DNA of 64,000 nucleotides, from positions 62,001 to 126,000 of the forward strand of contig OZ237776.1 in NCBI GenBank assembly GCA_965178125.1, written 5' to 3'. Below are positions 29,105 to 39,443 of this stretch, in pieces. The position numbers were made by a program, and so were the translations under genes. The notes under the pieces were generated by a model that saw nothing but the letters and a program-made list of their open reading frames with translations, made no database searches and was not told the origin of the DNA. This DNA comes from Bilabrum cf. latius. Taxonomy: Eukaryota > Bigyra: Bicosoecida > Bigyra > Bicosoecida. Every line of letters begins with the position of its first letter. Position 1 is the stretch's first letter.

Positions 29105-32100
29105 ATGAGAGGTATTCCGATCCTGTGGCAGGCGGCGGCAGCATGCTTCATTTGCTCCCTTTTTTCTGGGCATGCATACGACTTAGGAGAAGGTAAGATC
29201 CGATTTAATGTATATTAGAGGTTTTCCATTGACTAAAATTGTCAAATTAGTCTCGTATGGCTTTTCCGTACTTGAATCAGGCGAAAAGGACGTCCCGCGA
29301 GCCAGTTCTGTTTCAACCTCACACAGATGTTCCCATCTGTTGGAAAACATCCAGACTCGACGACGGACGGACAGTAACTGAAAAACTAGCAACGTGTCCA
29401 TCAGGTAAGACCAGTACGTGCAATCCCTTCCCCTGTGCACCTCATCCGACTGCAAGTAGATGGGGCAGCTTCACATGATTCGTTTTGTTGCAAGCGAGCA
29501 ATCGAGGCGAAAAGTTGCGCTTGGATCTATGCATAACAAGTCAATTGTCTTAGTATGCTGCGTTAATATGAATTTGATCGAGCGTACGCTTAGTTTAACC
29601 GATGGCATCAGCAGGCAGTCACGGTCTGAGTGGAAGCACTTGTGTAACCCAAGCACATACACCCATAACTTAACTTCTACATGGAACATCACCATCGCAG
29701 GGCTGGACATGGAGTACACCAAGCCGCTGCCACCATCCTTCCAGGCACTGACCGAGCAATTCGCCGTGTACACGATGACGGTTGGACTGGATAACGTGAC
29801 CTCACAAACTACGAGCAGTGGGACCGTGGAAATTCCCCACGGGAACCTACACGCTTGCGTCAGCCGCATCGGCTTTTGCACCCCGTTTGTCGCCAACACG
29901 CCGGAGCTGTCCACACACAGCCCGGCGCTGATTGGCAACTTGAGCTCAGTCCCCGGGGCAACGCACGAAGTCATCCAGTTCAATTCGTCCGTGGCGTACG
30001 ATGAGGGCACATACACGGTCATCGCCCACGGAATAGTCTTTACGAACCAGAACAAATACAAGTACGACATCGCACGGGCCATCACGGTCACCGTGACGCC
30101 CGCCCTCGCCCTCGACTGCCGCCCTGCCCCGGGCCAGTACAAGACACCTGTAGATGGGGGAACACGGATGCAGTGCGTTGATTGCCCGAGGGACACTTTC
30201 AACCTGAACGCGGACGGGGTCTGCAGGCCATGCCCCGAGGGAGCGACTTGCGATGGCGGCACCGATCTAAAGGCCATCCGGGGCTACTGGCAGGATAGGA
30301 GCTTCGGGCCAGGGGGCGACTTTGCTATTTTCAGGAGGTGCTTTCCTGAGGATATGTGCTGGTGAGTCTGACGTGCACTGCATTGCACTGCACTGCGAGC
30401 ACCGATCGATCGGATTGCGATGGCAGCACCTCCCGGTGCCTCGAGCGACCGCCGCACGCATGGCGGGCAGGCATCCTTTGCTTGCCCCGTGCACTCGCCA
30501 CACATGCGAATCACCGTACCTCTCTCTCGTCACACACCCGCAGCCCCTCCGGTGGGTGTTCCCTACCCCTGACCACCGCGGGCCCCGCTGATCTGGAGCA
30601 GGCCCAGGCGGCGGGGAGGTACGATCCCGTGCCTTTAGTCGTCACACTAAACGCAACCGAGGCTGAGTTCCCGGGGGTCGTCGAAGCGTTCGACCGCGCT
30701 GCGGATGCGTACGACGCATTGTCAGATGACGTGGTGGTAGACTCCACCGTCGCGACCTACTCCAACTACTCACTGTCTGGATGGGTCTCCAGTGACGTGT
30801 GCAGGGAAGGGCACAGAGGACCACTCTGCGCCGAGTGCGAGGCCGGTTTGGCCATGTGGGGTGACGAGTGCCAGGAGTGTGGGGGAGGGGGCAACGCATG
30901 GCTGGCAGCTGCTGTGGTGCTTGCGATTGCGCTCCTCCTCATCCTCTTTGCTTTCCAGATCCCCGGGCACTCGTCACGATTCAAGACGATCGTGGATCTG
31001 ACCCAGCTGACCTTCTTCGTCCTGAATCCATGGAGCAGCCTGCGGAATACGCTGGAGCTGACCGTCGTGTCTGTCTCATCGATCTCGACCGTGTCGCCCT
31101 GCCCAGGGCAGGTGGACTCTCTGTACAACGCAATGGGCAGCTACATGGTCACTGCAGGGCTGCTGGGGGCGGTGGTGGCCGTGTGGGCCGTGTGGTTTGG
31201 AGTCACCGGCGCGTTATGCATGGCGGGCGCCAGTCAATCCAGCAGCAGCAGCAGCAGCAGCACGGGCAAAGTGGTCCCGGCGAGCCAATCCTCCGAGGGC
31301 AAAGGGGGCAATCAGCCGAGCATGGGATCGGATCAAGGATCGGATCAGAAGCAGGCCGAGCCTATGCAGCGCATTGCAGTGCAAGCATGGGCCTCCTTGC
31401 AATCCAACGAGAGCCCAAGCGCAGGTGCAGCGCACGATGGCGCATCGAACATCCACTCTCCGGAAGACGGCAAGGCAGCCCATGCCCAGCAACTGTGGCC
31501 CAATGGAAGCTCCGGGAGCGAGCGTGCGACGATCGCCGATGCGGCAGGCCGCCTTTCCGTGTGCGAGGCGCTGTCGGGGGAGCCGATGGAACGGCTCATC
31601 TCCGCTCTCATCCGTGTTACTCTGCTGATGTTCCCAGTGGTGTTCCGGGTTGGGCTGACCCTATCCGCATGCCAGCCGCTGGGTAACACGATGGTGCTGG
31701 TGGAGGAGCCCACGGTGCGCTGCGACACGGCCCAGCACAAGGCGCTGCAGGCCGGCACGGTGGCTTTCTCGCTGGTCCTGGCCATCACACTCGTCACACT
31801 CATGGCGTGGTACCTGCACGCGCGTTTGGCCACCCTGGACGCCGTGGTGGACCACGATTTCAACACTGGCAAGGCCGCGACAGAGGACATCTCGCAAGCA
31901 GACGCGATGTCAGTGACGTCGTTCTCCGCTCCTGGGGGAATAGGGGAAGGAGGGGACGCTGCCGCTGGGTCATCATCAAACACGCAGGACGTGATCAAGG
32001 AATCGGCCCGATTCGTGCGGGTCATGCAGCTGAATTCAGAGCTGTCGATTGTCCCAGTTCTCCTGCAAAAGATGCGTCTGGTCCAGAGCAGGAGCACAGT

Positions 32101-32935
32101 GTCTCTCACTTCTTTCGAGAGAGCGTTCGGGCACCTGTTTTTGTGCTATAGGGAGGGTCTGGACTGGTACTACGAAGCTGTCACGGTGTTTCGCAGGGTG
32201 CTTGTGGGTGCCATCGCGGTGATTTTGGCCGCGCATCCCTTCCAAAGGCGGGCTGCGCTGTTCGCCTGCACAGTGGGATTCGTGCTGCTGCAGGCCACCG
32301 CGAGGCCTTATTTTCGGAAGGCGGACAACGTGGCTGGGCTTGTGGCCGTGGTCACCGTATGCTGCGTTGCAGGGCTTGAGCTCTCCGGAGGCGACTCCGC
32401 GTCTGCGGATTCTGAGGGAGCGCATCCCTACTTGGCCGCTGCCGGTGTTGCGCAGCTGACCCTGGTGATCCTTGCGGGGGTATGGGTGCTCGTTGGGCCG
32501 TGGGTTGCGCGGTGCATGTAGGAGGCGGCGGCGTGGGGCCTGGGGCATCCTGGCCGATCCAAGGCAGGTAGATCTAGTGGAGGAGGGGGTGCTGCTGCTG
32601 CAGGGTAGGGCACAGGTGACAGGATCGGTGCCACGGGTGATTATGCCGCGGCAGGCAGCACTCAGCCAGTGAATGGCGGCGGCAGCACCGGGGCGGCAGA
32701 TGCCGCCGGCGCATCGCTCTCAGGCGCCGAGGCCATCGTGCGAGCGGCGAGCGGCGGGCTTCAAATCAAGCGGGCCATCTCGAGGTTCAGGTCACGGGCC
32801 TCTGAGACTGCGCAATCGCTGCGGAACATCCAGGCGGTACCAGTAAACGCAGCTCAGATGGCATTTGCGTCAGCTGCGGGGCAGGGGTTGCAGCAGGCAG
32901 GTGGCAGTGGCAGCCCGGGTCCCGATTTATAGTAA
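29105..32935 (+). CDS. Signal-peptide, Cys-rich ectodomain, multi-TM surface protein (four-exon model)
   Basis: Best model: exons 29105-29192, 29306-29404, 29701-30361, 30544-32935; phases agree and give 1,079 residues. Exon 1 is a signal peptide (MRGIPILWQAAAACFICSLF, then SGHAYD). Exon 3 is an extracellular beta-rich domain, then a GCC2/GCC3-like Cys segment (CVDCPRDTFNLNADGVCRPC). Exon 4 begins CCPSGGC, has an EGF-like GPLCAECEAGLAMWGDECQEC, then about seven TM helices separated by Ser/Gly-rich loops. WYYEAVTVFRRVLVGAI parallels the motif in the giant 6120-18974 protein. TAGs at 32519, 32606 and 32930 read as Gln; TAA at 32933-32935 ends the frame. The last intron (30362-30543) is well supported; the first two are tentative. 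Function is unknown; a receptor or adhesion role is inferred from topology. Confidence 0.65.
30362..30543 (+). other. Third intron of the 29105 surface protein gene
   Basis: GTGAGTCTG donor and CACACCCGCAG acceptor, 182 nt, phase 2. The frame joins DMC to CPSGG, continuing the Cys-rich ectodomain. The 3' end reads CTCTCGTCACACACCCGCAG, a near copy of the motif at the end of GRASP intron 2. Confidence 0.75.
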
Positions 32936-34073
32936 TGCGAAGGCATAATCAGTCGGGCCTGATCCCAAGTCTTACCGACCTTGGACTCCTTCGTGCCTGC
33001 CAGCAATGGCAGTCCAGACGCGATGCCTGACAGCGGGGGCTAGGCTGAGGACGGCATAATCTGTTATAAGTGCGAGGCATAGACGACACGGGGGGGCGGG
33101 GGGGGGGGGGGGTGGCTGCGGCGGTTCAGGAAATATGATGTCTACTTTGCGCGTGGAGGTTTGGTGCAGCGTCGCCATTTGTTGCAGGCGAACTGGGCAC
33201 CCGAAATGTCGAGGCGCTGCAGCCTGCAGCTCCGCTGGCGAGGCCAATTATTTCTCTGCTGTTGCTGTCGAGGTCGCGCTTTAGGCACAATACCCTCTCG
33301 ATGTGCAGGAACGGGTACGACGCAGCGAAGCCGAGGAGAGAACGGTCGAGGGGCCAGCCAAGTGATGTGCGAGCAGGAGCGGCGGGCAAGAAGGTCTAGG
33401 GGAGAGGAGGAAGGGGGGCTAGGGTACACCATGGGTCGGAGGATCATTGGAGGATATGATTGGTGGGGCCGTCTGGTCGACACGGTAGACTAAAGACACA
33501 GACCGGGCACTGCGTGGCACTTGTGTGGGGCATCATGTAGGTGACGAGTGATCACCCGATCACCACAAGCTGATGGGAAGATTACGTAAGTCGGTCACAA
33601 TTGGACTTGAGCGGCAGTCAAGCTGCGAAGTAGCCTACTCGGGTGCTTAGGGGAACCGCTCGCCAGCTCATTCTGTTTGGCAATCTGAGATCACACGTTG
33701 TACACAGCACCCTAATCTCGCAGACAGTCACACATGGTTGCAGTTGGTTTCCTCCGAGAGCCCATCCTCAAAGTCTTGCTGGCCTCACCAACTATGCGAG
33801 GTGACAGCGATAAGCAAATCCAGGATGCCAGGGGCTGCGACCAAGATGAAATCCGATTTGAAACTGTCCTAGCACACTGATTTAATAACGGTTATAACTT
33901 CAAGTTGTACCACACTGATCCTGGATGAGGCCCAAGCCACTTGATGGAAATAAATCCATAACGTGGCCGAGCATTCCGTGGAGACATGCGAACGAAATGG
34001 TGACACGCCTTGCCTAAAACAACCCAAGGCTGTCTCTGGGACCCCATCGAGCGCTCTTGAAATCGTATGATGC
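32936..34073. other. Unassigned 1.1-kb spacer with G homopolymer
   Basis: Lies between two convergent genes. A near-pure G tract occupies 33090-33112. Short frames of about 90-110 codons exist on both strands at 33120-33490, some with a faint leucine-rich-repeat look on minus (CRLQRLDISGAQF), but frames change and none is convincing. A degenerate gene fragment is possible. One CACTCGTCAC copy is at 33541. Confidence 0.4.
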
Positions 34074-37000
34074 TCAGTTGGTCTTCTTTTCCCCGCCCGC
34101 CTTGGCCTTGGCCTGCTGGCCCTCCCCCAGCCCAAGCTCCAGCACCTGCCGCATCTCGAGCAGTGCCCCGCGGAGCACCCGAACGAACCTTCGCGAATCC
34201 GTCGTGGGCGCCGACCGATTGGAAGAGATGTGGAAGAACATCTCGCCTTCCAGCTGCACCATGTAAGACACCCCGTACCCGTCAGGGGCCACGGGCCCGA
34301 AGCCGCCGCCAGGAGAGGCCATCCTGGCATCCAGGGCCGATTTCAAGTTCCACATGTTGGTCTGCTGCTGCGGCTGCTGCGACGTGCTGAGTTTCCAGGC
34401 GGTTCCTAGGGCCTGCGCCAGGAAGGGGCTCTCCACCTCCTGTCCCTTGCTCACCACGTACAGAGCAAACAGGTGCCGGTCCACGCCCTGGCCCGCCCGG
34501 GACCTTGCCGTGATGAGGCCGTGCCTCTTGGCACTCGATCGGAGCAGCTCGAGGCGCCTGAGGCCCTCCTCCGCGCTGACCCGTGAGGCATCAGATCGCA
34601 TGATCGGAGCGCCGTCCACCTCGCCCACCGCGTCCTGCCACGCGACCTGCCCCGAGCCAGAGGTGGTTCCGCTGCCGCCGGTGCCCGCCCCAACCGCGGC
34701 GCTCGCACTCGTCACACCCGCAGACTCGTCATCCGCTCCCTCCAATTTTCCATCCTCCAGCAGCCCCATGGACTCGACGAACCTTCGTGAATCCTCCGAC
34801 ACGCTCCGGATCGTCTCCGTGCGACCCTCCTTGAACACCCTCGTCACACTGGCTTCGTAGGTGTCGTCGAGCCTGCCTTGCTGGTCCCTGTAGTATGCCA
34901 GCTGAAGGGCGGCCTGCACGTAGGCATCGGGACTCACCCGGCACTTCTTCACGAAGCTCTTCCCGTAGTCGCTGAAGGAGACGACCTGCAGGTCCACGCT
35001 GTCGGATAGGCCCTTGAGGTGGCGCATCGCACTGCGGATGTCGCGCTCGGCGCCGCGCGGAAGGTGCCACTGCATCCTGCGGAACATAGGGCTGCCGTCG
35101 GAGCGGAGGCAGGAGGTCCTGGTTCCGCAATCATCCGCGGCGGCGCCGCCGGAACCACGCGAACCCGCGGCGCCGCCGGTCCCGGCGTCGAGCTCGTCGG
35201 TTCCGCTGGTGCCCTCTCTCGTCACACCCCCGTCAGATTGCGCGGCGCCGGCGGAACCACCCTTCGCCGCGTGTTCCCCGCCGCGGCCGGTCTTGATGGT
35301 GATCATCTGGTCCTTCTCCAGCATCTCGGCCTCTTGTTCCTTGGGCAGCTTGGGCCGCTTCCAAGTTGCGTTGAAGACCTGCTCCCCCTCGGCGGACCAG
35401 AGCCTCGTCTTCTCCGCTTCCCTGCAGATCGTGCCGTCCGGGTTGTACATCCCAAACCGGAACTCGGCGGTCATGCTGCCCACCTCGATGATGTGCGCCA
35501 CGGCCAGCGCATCGGCCCAGGAGTGCTCCGCGCAGTAGCCCAGGTGCCCGTCCCCGTACGCGACGATCTGGATGGACTTGTCGAACCATCGATCGGCCCC
35601 GTTCCCGTGCATCGCACTGCGGCCGCGCATGGTCCAGCTCTTCTGGTACTCGGAATCGGAAATCCCCTTCTTCTTGCTCGTCTCCCCCTCGGCCCCGTAC
35701 GTCTCCTCCGACAGCACGAGGAACAAGGAGGCGCTCTCAACCTGCTCCAGGGACCTGCGGTTGACTCCCTCCGAGAACCACTGTTCCCTGGCAGCGGCCC
35801 AGCTGGTCCTGTCCCAGCCTGTGAGCGCGGGGACGAGTCTCTCATACGCGTGGGTTCGGCGTAGGAGCCTCCCGGCAGAGGTGTTGGTCCGGCGGAGAGC
35901 GGGGGGCGCGCGTGCTGCTGGTGTCACCACCTCGCGCATGGCCTGTTCGCCTTCCTCCTCCTCGTCATCGTCATCGGCGTCGCTGTCATCATCGCTGCCT
36001 CCCGTGCTGCTGCTGCTCTTGCCCTTATCCTTGCCTCCGCGGTGCTTCTTGTGCTTGGAGTGGCCGCTCGGGGCGCCGCTGGCAGAGACCTCCGCTTCCC
36101 TGGCACCCTTGTCCTGATGCTCGTCCCGAGATCGAGACCCGGTGGCGGTGCCCACCACGGGAGTCCTTGCGTCTTCTTTTTCGGCCTTGGCTTCCGCCTC
36201 TGCGTCGGCTAGCTCGGTGGCTGCCGCGTCCTTCGCCACTGCCTCGAAGGCTGCCGCGAGCTTCGAGGGGTTTAGTAGCCTGCCAGTGCGGGCGTCCACC
36301 GTCTCGACCCTGTAGATGTAGCCCCTGCACAGCACGGCCACGTGCATGGAGTCCTCGTAGGGGTATGTGACGAGTGAGTCGGCGTCCCGGCCGGGCACGC
36401 GCGTGGTGCCGAAGGCTCTCCGGTACTGGTCCATGCACCAGGGAACAAGCCCGCCCACGCGCACGGGGCCCAGCGTTTCGTTCTCAATGGCCCTGCGGAA
36501 CCGGAGCAATCCGTGGATGGCCACAGCGGCCCTTGCCTCCCTGTTGGTGGATGGCAGCCTCCTTGCCTGGTCAAGAACGTAGTAACTCGAGTTGATGGGG
36601 AGTGCCTTGCGGTAGTGGAGGTACACGTAGGTGGTCCACCAGTCCGTGCAGTAGTTTGAAGAGGTCCACCACTTGAGCCTGAGATACCTCTGCAGCTTTG
36701 GACCCTCCTGAGTCAGGAATGCGTCGGCCTTGGCTTGCAGAGCCTCCCTGTCCTTGGGGCTTGTGATCACGGCTCGCGCGCTCTCCAGGTACCGTGATAC
36801 GGTATCTTCCAAGGGGGGCAACGGTAGCGGGGGCAGCACGCTCTGGTAAGAAAAGGTCAGGGGGCGGCCGAACCCCGAGAGAAGCTTCACCAGCACGGCC
36901 CACGTCTTGGACCAGAGAGTGGCCTGTCCGTGGCCGAGGAACATGTACCCCGTCCATGACAAAAGTGCACGCAACAATAGCCGCTGCACGGAGGCGACGA

Positions 37001-37394
37001 GGATGGCACCCAGGACCGCGGCCCACGCCGCCAGCACGCCCACTTTCACGGCAAGGGGCACGCCGGGCACCCAGGGGAACTGCTCGCCGATCCACCAGAT
37101 GGCGTGTGCCAGCCACCCGTTCCGCCACCATGACCCGCTTTCGGCCCTGACCACGACCGTGATGACGAGTGCGACCACGATCAAAAAGACGGCCCAGCCC
37201 CATGGGAACACGGCGTTGTAGATCCACCGGCGCCAGCTGTCTGCGTACCGCACGGTCGCTCGCAGGGCTTTGCGCGGGGGCGGGACGGTGACCGTGCAGG
37301 CAAGGTGCAGTCCACCGTCGTCGAGTTGAAGGCGCATGGCACGTTTGCCATGGCCGATGCGCGGCAGGTCCTGGATGTTGTGTGCTTCCGCCAT
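34074..37394 (-). CDS. CPT1: Carnitine O-palmitoyltransferase 1-like (mitochondrial outer membrane)
   Basis: Transfers long-chain acyl groups from CoA to carnitine, the entry step to mitochondrial beta-oxidation. Complete intron-free frame of 1,106 residues, ATG at 37394, TGA at 34074-34076. Two N-terminal TM helices (about 64-80 and 112-136) match CPT1 topology and distinguish it from soluble CPT2/CRAT. Family marks: LPPLPLPPLEDTVSRYL, WWTTYVYL, catalytic EHSWADA (about 621, His in HxxxD), GRTETIRSVSEDS, KLSTSQ (about 1001) and DGYGVSY (about 1037). It is some 300 residues longer than animal CPT1 because of low-complexity insertions: an acidic Ser/Lys-rich stretch at about 420-500 and a Gly/Ala stretch at about 700-770. 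No TAG codons. Activity is inferred from intact motifs. Confidence 0.93.
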   Translation of the reverse strand: MAEAHNIQDLPRIGHGKRAMRLQLDDGGLHLACTVTVPPPRKALRATVRYADSWRRWIYNAVFPWGWAVFLIVVALVITVVVRAESGSWWRNGWLAHAIWWIGEQFPWVPGVPLAVKVGVLAAWAAVLGAILVASVQRLLLRALLSWTGYMFLGHGQATLWSKTWAVLVKLLSGFGRPLTFSYQSVLPPLPLPPLEDTVSRYLESARAVITSPKDREALQAKADAFLTQEGPKLQRYLRLKWWTSSNYCTDWWTTYVYLHYRKALPINSSYYVLDQARRLPSTNREARAAVAIHGLLRFRRAIENETLGPVRVGGLVPWCMDQYRRAFGTTRVPGRDADSLVTYPYEDSMHVAVLCRGYIYRVETVDARTGRLLNPSKLAAAFEAVAKDAAATELADAEAEAKAEKEDARTPVVGTATGSRSRDEHQDKGAREAEVSASGAPSGHSKHKKHRGGKDKGKSSSSTGGSDDDSDADDDDEEEEGEQAMREVVTPAARAPPALRRTNTSAGRLLRRTHAYERLVPALTGWDRTSWAAAREQWFSEGVNRRSLEQVESASLFLVLSEETYGAEGETSKKKGISDSEYQKSWTMRGRSAMHGNGADRWFDKSIQIVAYGDGHLGYCAEHSWADALAVAHIIEVGSMTAEFRFGMYNPDGTICREAEKTRLWSAEGEQVFNATWKRPKLPKEQEAEMLEKDQMITIKTGRGGEHAAKGGSAGAAQSDGGVTREGTSGTDELDAGTGGAAGSRGSGGAAADDCGTRTSCLRSDGSPMFRRMQWHLPRGAERDIRSAMRHLKGLSDSVDLQVVSFSDYGKSFVKKCRVSPDAYVQAALQLAYYRDQQGRLDDTYEASVTRVFKEGRTETIRSVSEDSRRFVESMGLLEDGKLEGADDESAGVTSASAAVGAGTGGSGTTSGSGQVAWQDAVGEVDGAPIMRSDASRVSAEEGLRRLELLRSSAKRHGLITARSRAGQGVDRHLFALYVVSKGQEVESPFLAQALGTAWKLSTSQQPQQQTNMWNLKSALDARMASPGGGFGPVAPDGYGVSYMVQLEGEMFFHISSNRSAPTTDSRRFVRVLRGALLEMRQVLELGLGEGQQAKAKAGGEKKTN

Positions 37395-38235
37395 GGTGCT
37401 TGTGCTTGGGTTGGAGTTGCTTTAAAAAAACGCTCGTTTTCGTGAGCAGCGCTGGATTCGGGCTTGCGCTGTGCAAGATGCAGTGCCTGCAATGTTTTCA
37501 AAAGGCAAGAATGAGCGGTCCAAATATCATCAGCAGCAATTCACTCGGTTCAAGCCAGAGCCAAACGTTCTGAGACAGAAGACGAACTGATGCGAATGCA
37601 GTCAAAGGTCATTACAGCAATAAAATCGTGACTGAAGCGGCGGATTCCCAGAACATGACTAGCCATACATACCATTGGATCATGATGTTGTGCATTAATC
37701 GCCTCTGGCTCGACACAAAGCGGCCAAAACGTAGCATCGATGACTCGGCGAAAAGATACGTTCCATCACTCAAGCAGCAAATACTCTTCCAAAAGCGACT
37801 AATACAGAGCACCAACACGACAAATGCACGTTAAATATATTGAGTACTATAATGACACGAATTGAGACGGACCACCAGCATAGACTATGCCTGGCACAGG
37901 CCCACTGCAACTGAATGCGCACCACTGCAACTCTCAACTCCGATCTTGCAAGTTTACCAGCAGCCTTCATTCGGGTGCAAACAACCCACCCACCACTACA
38001 TAACTATACAATTAACTGGCTTACCTAGTATTAGAATTCTATATGAATGGTGCAACTGTACAGGGCAAGAAGTGTGACGGGACCGATTGGGCTTTGGAAT
38101 CACACTGTACAAATGCACGGAAATCTGCATTCCGGATTGGTGGCCGGCAAACAAACATCAAGGACCAACAGAAACGACACCAAGTGTTTCCAACTTTAGA
38201 TAAGTTAAGCATTGTTTGAATTATTCATATAAAAT
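37395..38235. promoter_or_regulatory. AT-rich divergent spacer between CPT1 and GrpE genes
   Basis: 841 bp, clearly AT-richer than the flanking genes, between two start codons facing away from each other. Short frames on both strands lack protein character. A TATAAA-like sequence sits immediately before the GrpE ATG (38229-38235), probably too close to serve as a TATA box. Confidence 0.45.
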
Positions 38236-39147
38236 ATGGCATCTGCACGAAGAGCAATGCAGAGGACTATGACGGCCTGCAGCCGAGGTGTTCTGGGACT
38301 GCAGCGCATGCGTATCGCTCAGACCGGCCTGATGGCAGCAAGCCAGCCCGTGCTGCGGCTTGTGAGCCCCATAAGAATGCCAAGCCAGAGCGAGTTGCAC
38401 GCGAGTGCCGTGGCACTGCAGTCGCAGCAGGCAGGAGGAGCTGCATCCGCGGCTGGCGGGGCGCAGGGTTCCGGCGAAGCCGCCGCTTCGCAAGACGGGT
38501 CGTCCACCGTCGCCGCAGAAGGCGAGGACGCAGATACAATTAGTTCTTCAACAGAGGGATCTGATACCGCATCGGCAGCACCAGCATCTACCTCTTCCGA
38601 AGAAACGAGCAAGGCCGAGGATGCGGACGACAGCAATGACGTGGACGTGCTTCACGCCCGCATCCAAGAGCTGGAGGGCGAGCTGGAAGAGGCCAAGAAC
38701 GGGCGATTAAGGGCGCTTGCAGACGCGGAGACGACCCGCCGGATCGCCCAGAAGGACGTGGAGATGGCCAAGAATTTTTCCATTCAGAAGTTCGCCAAGC
38801 AGCTGCTCGACGTGTCCGACAACCTCCAGAGGGCACTGGACCACGTCCCGGAGGAACACGTGGAGCCAGAGGATGCCGAGCCTGGGCCCGCGAGGAGCCT
38901 GGGACTGCTCCGCAGTGGCGTGTCGGCGACGCGGTCCGAGCTGCACCGCGTGTTCAAGGGTCAGGGGATCGAGGAGTTCGGCGAGGTGGGGGAGGCTTTC
39001 GACCCCAACAGGCACGAGGCGATGTTCATGGAGGCTGTGGAGGAGGGGAAGGAGCCGGGGTCCGTGACCCAGCTGCTGCAGACGGGCTTCACGTTCAAAG
39101 AAAGGGTGCTTCGACCGGCCAAGGTGGCTGCCACCCCGGATGAATGA
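38236..39147 (+). CDS. MGE1: Mitochondrial GrpE-type nucleotide exchange factor (Mge1)
   Basis: Nucleotide exchange factor for matrix Hsp70 in protein import and folding. 303 residues, ATG at 38236, TGA at 39145-39147, no introns, no TAG. Residues 1-50 are rich in Arg, Ala, Ser and Met without acids (MASARRAMQRTM), a typical mitochondrial presequence. Residues 55-135 are low-complexity Ala/Ser/Glu. The GrpE core follows: long helix (VDVLHARIQELEGELEEAKN), EMAKNFSIQKFAKQLLDVSDNLQRAL, then the beta domain with GEAFDPNRHEAMF and ending VLRPAKV. Its nearness to CPT1 is probably incidental. Confidence 0.94.
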   Translation: MASARRAMQRTMTACSRGVLGLQRMRIAQTGLMAASQPVLRLVSPIRMPSQSELHASAVALQSQQAGGAASAAGGAQGSGEAAASQDGSSTVAAEGEDADTISSSTEGSDTASAAPASTSSEETSKAEDADDSNDVDVLHARIQELEGELEEAKNGRLRALADAETTRRIAQKDVEMAKNFSIQKFAKQLLDVSDNLQRALDHVPEEHVEPEDAEPGPARSLGLLRSGVSATRSELHRVFKGQGIEEFGEVGEAFDPNRHEAMFMEAVEEGKEPGSVTQLLQTGFTFKERVLRPAKVAATPDE

Positions 39148-39443
39148 GACGGGCGAGAAGGAGAAGAGCAGCAGATCGACAGGAAGGAGCAAGGAACGGC
39201 CGTGGGGGAGGGCTCCTGGCGCCGGCATCTTGTCTTTTCGCATGGGAAGCCCTAGAAATGTTAAGGGTTCGGGGCAAATTGCCCCCTTGTTTGGTGAATG
39301 AGAGCAAATAATCTTGTACAGTTCGTCGTTCAGCGAACCAGGCGAACGTTCATATACGCGTGCTAACGGATCGAACTTTTTCGCCGCGGTTTCAGGTCAA
39401 ATAGTTGCTTGTGCTCTGAACTTGTATATATTCTGGAATACAC

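Noticed and set aside
30356-30600. ATG at 30356 as the start of a separate membrane protein
   Set aside because: The stretch 30362-30543 is better explained as a GT-AG intron; splicing joins two halves of one Cys-rich ectodomain in frame.
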